A stretch of DNA of 64,000 nucleotides from Cymbomonas tetramitiformis. Its lineage: Eukaryota; Chlorophyta; Pyramimonadophyceae; Pyramimonadales; Pyramimonadaceae. A model generated the notes under the pieces. That model was not told the DNA's origin. It worked only from the letters and a program-made list of their open reading frames with translations, and searched no databases. Below are positions 59,549 through 64,000 of this stretch, in pieces. The stretch lies in NCBI GenBank assembly GCA_001247695.2, contig LGRX02035510.1, positions 43,673 through 107,672 of the forward strand, read 5' to 3'. The position numbers were made by a program, and so were the translations under genes. How positions within the stretch are numbered: the stretch's first letter is position 1; each line of letters opens with the position of its first letter.

Positions 59549-61524
59549 CAGAATGTAGGGACCGGCTGGGGACCACCACCGCCTCCGACGTCCACGGAGC
59601 AATCGTCGGCGGGGAGGGCGGTGCCACTCAACGCCGGGGTGGGCGCCGAAAACGCGAAAAGCGGACGGTCATGGCAGAGGCACCCTGCGGCGAGGCATCG
59701 GTCTGCGGAGGGGGCTCGAGCTCCTGGAGGGAGTGAGCCCGCGGAGTGGCAGCAGCCGACGGTGGCCATGCGGTGAGGGGCGGTGGAGCACTTGGGGGAG
59801 GGGGGGCATTAGGCGGAGCCCGCCCCGGCACGAACGCCGAGGTGCACGAGTAGATGCAAATGCCGTCGTTGTCCATGTGTCCTGTGGTGACACCCCAGAG
59901 ACGGAAGCAGGTAATGCACGGCATGCCCGTGCCCTCCCACACGAGATAGCGGCCGCCAGCCTCCTGCCGCTTCCACTCACCAACGGGTGGGGCGAACCGC
60001 CGCTTGCCAAAGGCCATGGCCGCAACGGCAGGCGGTTTGCCGCCACCAACTCGCCCGCCACCACCAGACGTCGGAGGGGTCGGCACGGTGGGACGGGCCA
60101 AGGGGGCCTCGTCCCGGAACACCTTACCGAGGCGAAGGGCGAGGGAGGCGCAGGTGAAGGCCGCCCGTCGTTGATGTCGCGGATCACCACCAGGTACAGC
60201 GGGGTGACGTACGGGGAGCCGGCCGCGGAAGAGCGGAGGACGGTGTGGAGGTCCGCCACCATGTCGCGGTCGCCATAGCCAGAGTGCAGCTTGCGGTGCT
60301 TGTCCGCAAGTGTGCGGAAAACCGCAAGCTGCGGTGCGGGGTCGACGGTCTCGTCGATGACAACAGCACGAAGGCGAACCCAGAAGCGATGTGCATCAGG
60401 GTCACCAATCCCCTCCACGTGGTACCGAAGACGCTGCAAGGCGCAGCGTCCATCGTGGGGGTGTACTCGAACGGACTCGTCGTACAGGGAGAGGGCAGTG
60501 CCGCGAAGGATCGTTGGGAGAACGACGTAGAGGAGCTCGTTCAGGGCTAGGTGATACTCGTCGTACTCGAAGTCGAGGTCGAGGAGCTTGGTGAATTCGT
60601 CACGGGCGATGGGGCCGAAGACGTGGGACATGTTGGCCAGCAGAACGGTAAAGTCCGACTCAGCCTCGGGTCCCTCCAGGGTGAGCCCGACGGTGGACTT
60701 GAAGCCATGTCCCCGCAAGAGCTTAGCCAACTCTTCGCCGTAGGCGAATGCGTAGTCCAATTTGTCGGCGAACTCAGCACGTTGGGAGGCACGAACGGGG
60801 GTGGAGACCCACACAGAGGCGTCAGCGTGGAACTCCGCGGACGTGGCTGCCCGAGATGCAGGTGTAGGGCGCCGACGTAGTGAGGACATCCGCACAATAG
60901 GGTCCGACTGACCGTCCCTAGCGGGACTATCAGGCGGAGTAGTGCCAGGGGAATTCCCCCCAGCACCCCGGGATGCACGAAGGCGGGCGCCGAGCGAAGG
61001 GCGGTCGGCTGACATTGCTGGAATGACGTAGTCCGAAATGTTGATGAAACGCGAAGTGTACGCGCAGTCGGACGAAACCAAGGGGCGATGGGCTCCTTGT
61101 CAGATGTGTTGTGCCGATGGGGCACGAGGAGGTCAGATGTGATAAAGAGCGATGGGCTCAGTCAGATACGTTCAGCGATGCGCTGCGGAATACCGCGAAT
61201 GCCGCGGGATCAAAGAAAAAAGGTGGGAGCTAGCGAGCGGACACGGACCGGTGGTAAAGGCCCGATAACCTCACGGAGACGGTGAAATAAATATATATGA
61301 AGGTAGTGATATATATATTTATTTGTCTACTGAAATCACGGAAGCTGGACAGTGTCACAGCAGGATTGAGCACACATTCGAACTAAGATGAGATAATAAA
61401 AGTGAGACATAGTTTTATTGTCTCAGCTCACGGCAAGCAGGCTGACCTGGAACCTCAGATTGAGGGGTGACAGAGAGGGCAGAGGCACCCCCAGTGTAGG
61501 GGGTCAAAGTCTCTGTCTCCATGA
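59549..61524 (-). mobile_element. Inverted, 3'-truncated relative of the gag-only LTR element
   Basis: A single LTR-like end lies at 61271-61524 (minus strand). It starts TCATGGAGACAG and ends CTCCGTGA, then GGTTATCGGG follows as primer site. It shares blocks with the 53-kb LTR (ACTG..GGGGGTGCC, CTGTCACCCCTCA, ATCTCATCTTAG). A Gag-like gene follows. No second LTR is found: sequence passes straight into the GAAGAC satellite. Confidence 0.65.
59570..61015 (-). pseudogene. Gag-like protein of the inverted element, one frameshift
   Basis: Reads from ATG 61015 through a core nearly parallel to the 53.9-kb protein: YAFAYGEELAKLLRGHGFK, LYDESVRVHPHDGRCALQRL, LYLVVIRDINDGR. A one-base loss near 60163 shifts the frame; the continuation (PAVAAMAFGKRRFAPPVGEW, then CITCFRLWGVTTGHMDNDGIC) runs to about 59570 and into the satellite. 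The knuckle C-x2-C...H...C is intact here whereas it is split in the 53.9-kb copy, and vice versa for the first break, so the ancestral gene was continuous. Confidence 0.7.
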
Positions 61525-62318
61525 CCCTATCGTGAGCGTGTCCAGTTATGTGTGTGCTGCATTTGATCTGGATGTTGACTTTGTAATATATCTTTGTATA
61601 TGAAGTATACCGCATACGATCATACACATACAGTATTTCATTATTGGCCGATCCGCGGCGTGGGTCCGAAGTCGAAAAACATGGTGGACATGTTGAACGG
61701 CCACAAAAATAAGAATTTATTACTTATGATGTTCGGGCCGTCGCGGATGGTCCTTAACACTGGCTCGATTACCGGATTTCGAATTTATGAACCGTCCCTT
61801 TGCCCGATTTAATTACGCTCCGTCCCGCACCGTATATTCGGTATTATATTGTTAATTAGCTCAAAGACGACCTGCCATCCGAATTCTTATATTTAAAATC
61901 TGAATTTCTTATTATCGAATTTAACCCTGAAGCCGGTATCTGGGTCAGATCTGACCCAGAAGCGATGGCAAAGTATATGCTGCTTGGGCAATTGCGGTTG
62001 CATACTTTGCATGATTTGTGCACTGGGTATTTGCAAGTACACCGTTGTGTGCATATGTAAGCGTAGCGTACTTGTGCGGGCCACGTATGCATAATATTAT
62101 ATATCGCACGTACCCGCATATTTGTCGCGAATCAGTTGCACATTTGTACGTTTTTTGCGTAATTTTATCTTGCAAAACATACAAGAGGTGGCGCCTAGCG
62201 CTGCTACTAAGATGCCTCCCGCACCTTCTCCACCTATCACGCAGCACCTGCATCGTTGTGGACGCCGGCGCGGGGCCCTTCTGTCCCCCTGACCCCGCTG
62301 TGACGGGGCCCGCGCCCT
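61525..62318. other. Spacer, no gene recognised
   Basis: AT-rich then GC-rich DNA between two minus-strand Gag loci; no repeat or domain seen. Confidence 0.45.
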
Positions 62319-63956
62319 TTACTGCGGGGAGGGCGCCCCGGGCTGGTTAGCGTCCCCCGGGACAAAATCCAATCCCGTGACAGCCAAAGCTTCTTCTACC
62401 ATCGAATCGTCCTCTATTAACGCCAGGGTGTCCTCCAGGAGGCACTTGGCCCACTCTTTTGGGCGCAGCTTTGCCTGCGGACAGTCGCGGGCGTAATGGT
62501 CCATGCCCTTGCACAGACGGCAACCCTCGTACTCCGGGGACCCGAGTCGCTGCCCCGTGGGTGTCGGAGTGCCAGCGGACGTCGCCATGGCCAGCAACTC
62601 CTCTGTGACATCCACGTGGGCTAGCAGCTGGATCGAGCGGCTCGTCTTATCCTGGCTCTGCCGTAACTCCCGCTCAGCCTCTATGGCCCAAGTCGGGAGT
62701 TTGTGGCGGTCTTTACTGGCTGTCCTGCTCAGAGTCAGGACCGAAGAGTTTTGCCTCTCGGCTATAAGGAAAACTCTCCTCCTTACCTCTGGTATCAGTC
62801 CAGTAAAGAATATGTCCAACAGCTCCTCCTCTGGCACCGGAGTGGTGAGCTCGTGGACAGCCAGCATGCTCACGATGTCGTGCGCGAGGTGCACTCCATC
62901 CCAGGACTCGCGGACCGTGCGAGACTGTCTGTCCTGACTCTGACGCACGCGACGCAGGAACGGACCAATCGACGCCATCTCCCCTTTGTCGGGCATCACC
63001 AGCCGCGCTAAGGGGACCACTATCACGTCCAGGGTGAGGCTCTTACCGTCCCGGGCTTCCTTCAACACCGAAGAAAGCTCGCGGTACTCGGAGCTCAGTG
63101 CGCCGAAGCAGTGTCTGGCCACTTCCGACAGCAGGGAGTGGTCTGACAACACCGGCTCCTCACTCCCGCCCGCCAGCGTGCCCAGACGCGCCATCTCCAT
63201 GGCGTAGCGCACTGGCTCCAACTCCCGAACCTCCCTGACCTGCCGGACAAATATGGGACAAACCGAAGGAGCCGACCAAAGACGTGGGACGACCCCTCCA
63301 CCTCCGTGTGGTATTTGTCCACCGCCTTTTCCATGGCTTTGAGGGCTTCCTTAAGGGCATGCTGCTCGTCCTTACGACTTGCGAAGCGTCGGGACTCCCG
63401 GATGTAACGAGTGGACTCGGTACGGAAGGTGAACTGGCTGTCGCCATCCCCGTCCTCACCCGGATCGCCGCCAGGACCTCCGCCCGGACCCCCCGGACCT
63501 CCTGGCCCTCCAGGATCATCACCCCCCGAGCCTCCGGGTCCTCCATGACTGCCGACACCGGGCTCCTCCGGGGACTCGTTTGGCTCCGAGTGCTCAGGTT
63601 GAGGGACCATAGGAACCATCCCCCCCGTCTCCTGGTGTGTCCGTCGCAGCAGCAAGCGGAGGCGGTGACACTACCGGAAAGTTGTCGAAAGCGCCGGGCC
63701 ACACGTCCGCGGAGCAAAACCCACACACCGGCAGGTACACAGTCTTCAGGAGTGCCACTACACTTCTCTTAGTGCCCACCTGACACGTCCACATCTGCAC
63801 CGGACTCTCCGCGTGCCCGCACCCGCAACGAGCGCAGTTCTCTGTGACGGGCGCTAGGGCCGCCGTGAGACTGTAAACCACCTGGGACCCGAGGACTCTG
63901 TCATTGTCCGAGACTCTCGCTTTCAGGCACTGCCTGATTTGACTGGTAGGATGCAC
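62319..63956 (-). pseudogene. Gag-like protein with canonical CCHC knuckle, frameshifted
   Basis: The C-terminal frame (about 63270-62319) carries VPEEELLDIFFTGLIPEVRR and a perfect C-x2-C-x4-H-x4-C knuckle, CRLCKGMDHYARDC, near 62525-62485, then an acidic tail. Upstream, a second frame (about 63655-63240) has a Gly/Pro-rich stretch and a charged helix (SRKDEQHALKEALKAMEKAV). A third frame (to 63956) has a Cys-rich CARCGCGHAES...CGFC region. Two frameshifts, near 63650 and 63250, separate them. The gene may extend past the window. No LTR or polymerase is visible. Confidence 0.55.
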
Positions 63957-64000
63957 GCACCCAGCGACCTGACCAAGGGAGCGATACCTACGGGCGGCGT

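Noticed and set aside
59669..60160. Pro/Arg/Ser-rich C-terminal part of the long minus-strand frame
   Set aside because: Out-of-frame reading after the one-base loss near 60163; the true continuation is the frame with the Cys/His knuckle.

Overview
The window is nuclear DNA from an intron-bearing eukaryote. Host genes are split by GT-AG introns, many with GTG-type donors (GTGCGC, GTGTGC, GTGAGT). Introns range from about 70 bp to 1.9 kb, and several are filled with degenerate minisatellites. A predicted organelle presequence on a GTPase, an N6-adenine-methyltransferase-bearing Copia element and dense satellites suggest an alga or other protist with a repeat-rich genome. I cannot place it more precisely. 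There are no operons, ribosome binding sites or CRISPR arrays.

Host genes. 1-3.1 kb: last exons of a WD40 protein (+). 10.3-14.0 kb: a two-exon choline-transporter-like (SLC44/CTL) gene (-), complete at 723 aa. 17.4-18.5 kb: a four-exon, 147-aa coiled-coil protein (-). 20.4-23.4 kb: a six-exon, presequence-bearing GTPase (+). 24.8-25.8 kb: the CBS-pair end of a CNNM/CorC-type ion transport protein (-). 40.0-47.7 kb: a many-exon C2-domain protein (+) with Ala/Glu/Lys-rich helix, membrane and coiled-coil exons downstream. 50.4-51.6 kb: a doubtful multi-exon gene (-).

Mobile DNA. 3.3-9.8 kb: an intact Copia element with two identical 406-bp LTRs, a 5-bp target duplication and one 1852-aa Gag-Pol. 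A phage-type DNA N6-adenine methyltransferase domain lies between its protease and integrase. 34.9-39.0 kb: a hAT transposon with 8-bp target duplication, encoding a chromodomain, a BED finger and a decayed hAT transposase; it sits in a terminal motif of another inverted-repeat element. 53.4-56.0 kb: a 2.5-kb LTR element carrying only a Gag-like gene. A diverged relative lies inverted at 59.6-61.5 kb. 27.8-31.1 kb: two Gag-like genes head to head, each with a predicted membrane segment. 62.3-64.0 kb: another broken Gag gene with a CCHC knuckle, running off the window.

Repeats and possible RNA loci. 56.9-57.4 and 59.1-59.5 kb: a satellite dense in GAAGAC/GTCTTC, with a perfect 53-bp inverted repeat in the first block. 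58.2-58.7 kb: a tRNA-like sequence with box B and a T-run, followed by three tandem copies of an exon-like hairpin unit. 32.8-33.5 kb: a roughly 180-bp satellite.

The strongest candidates for undescribed biology are the methyltransferase-carrying Copia, the chromodomain hAT, and the tRNA-like/hairpin-exon locus.
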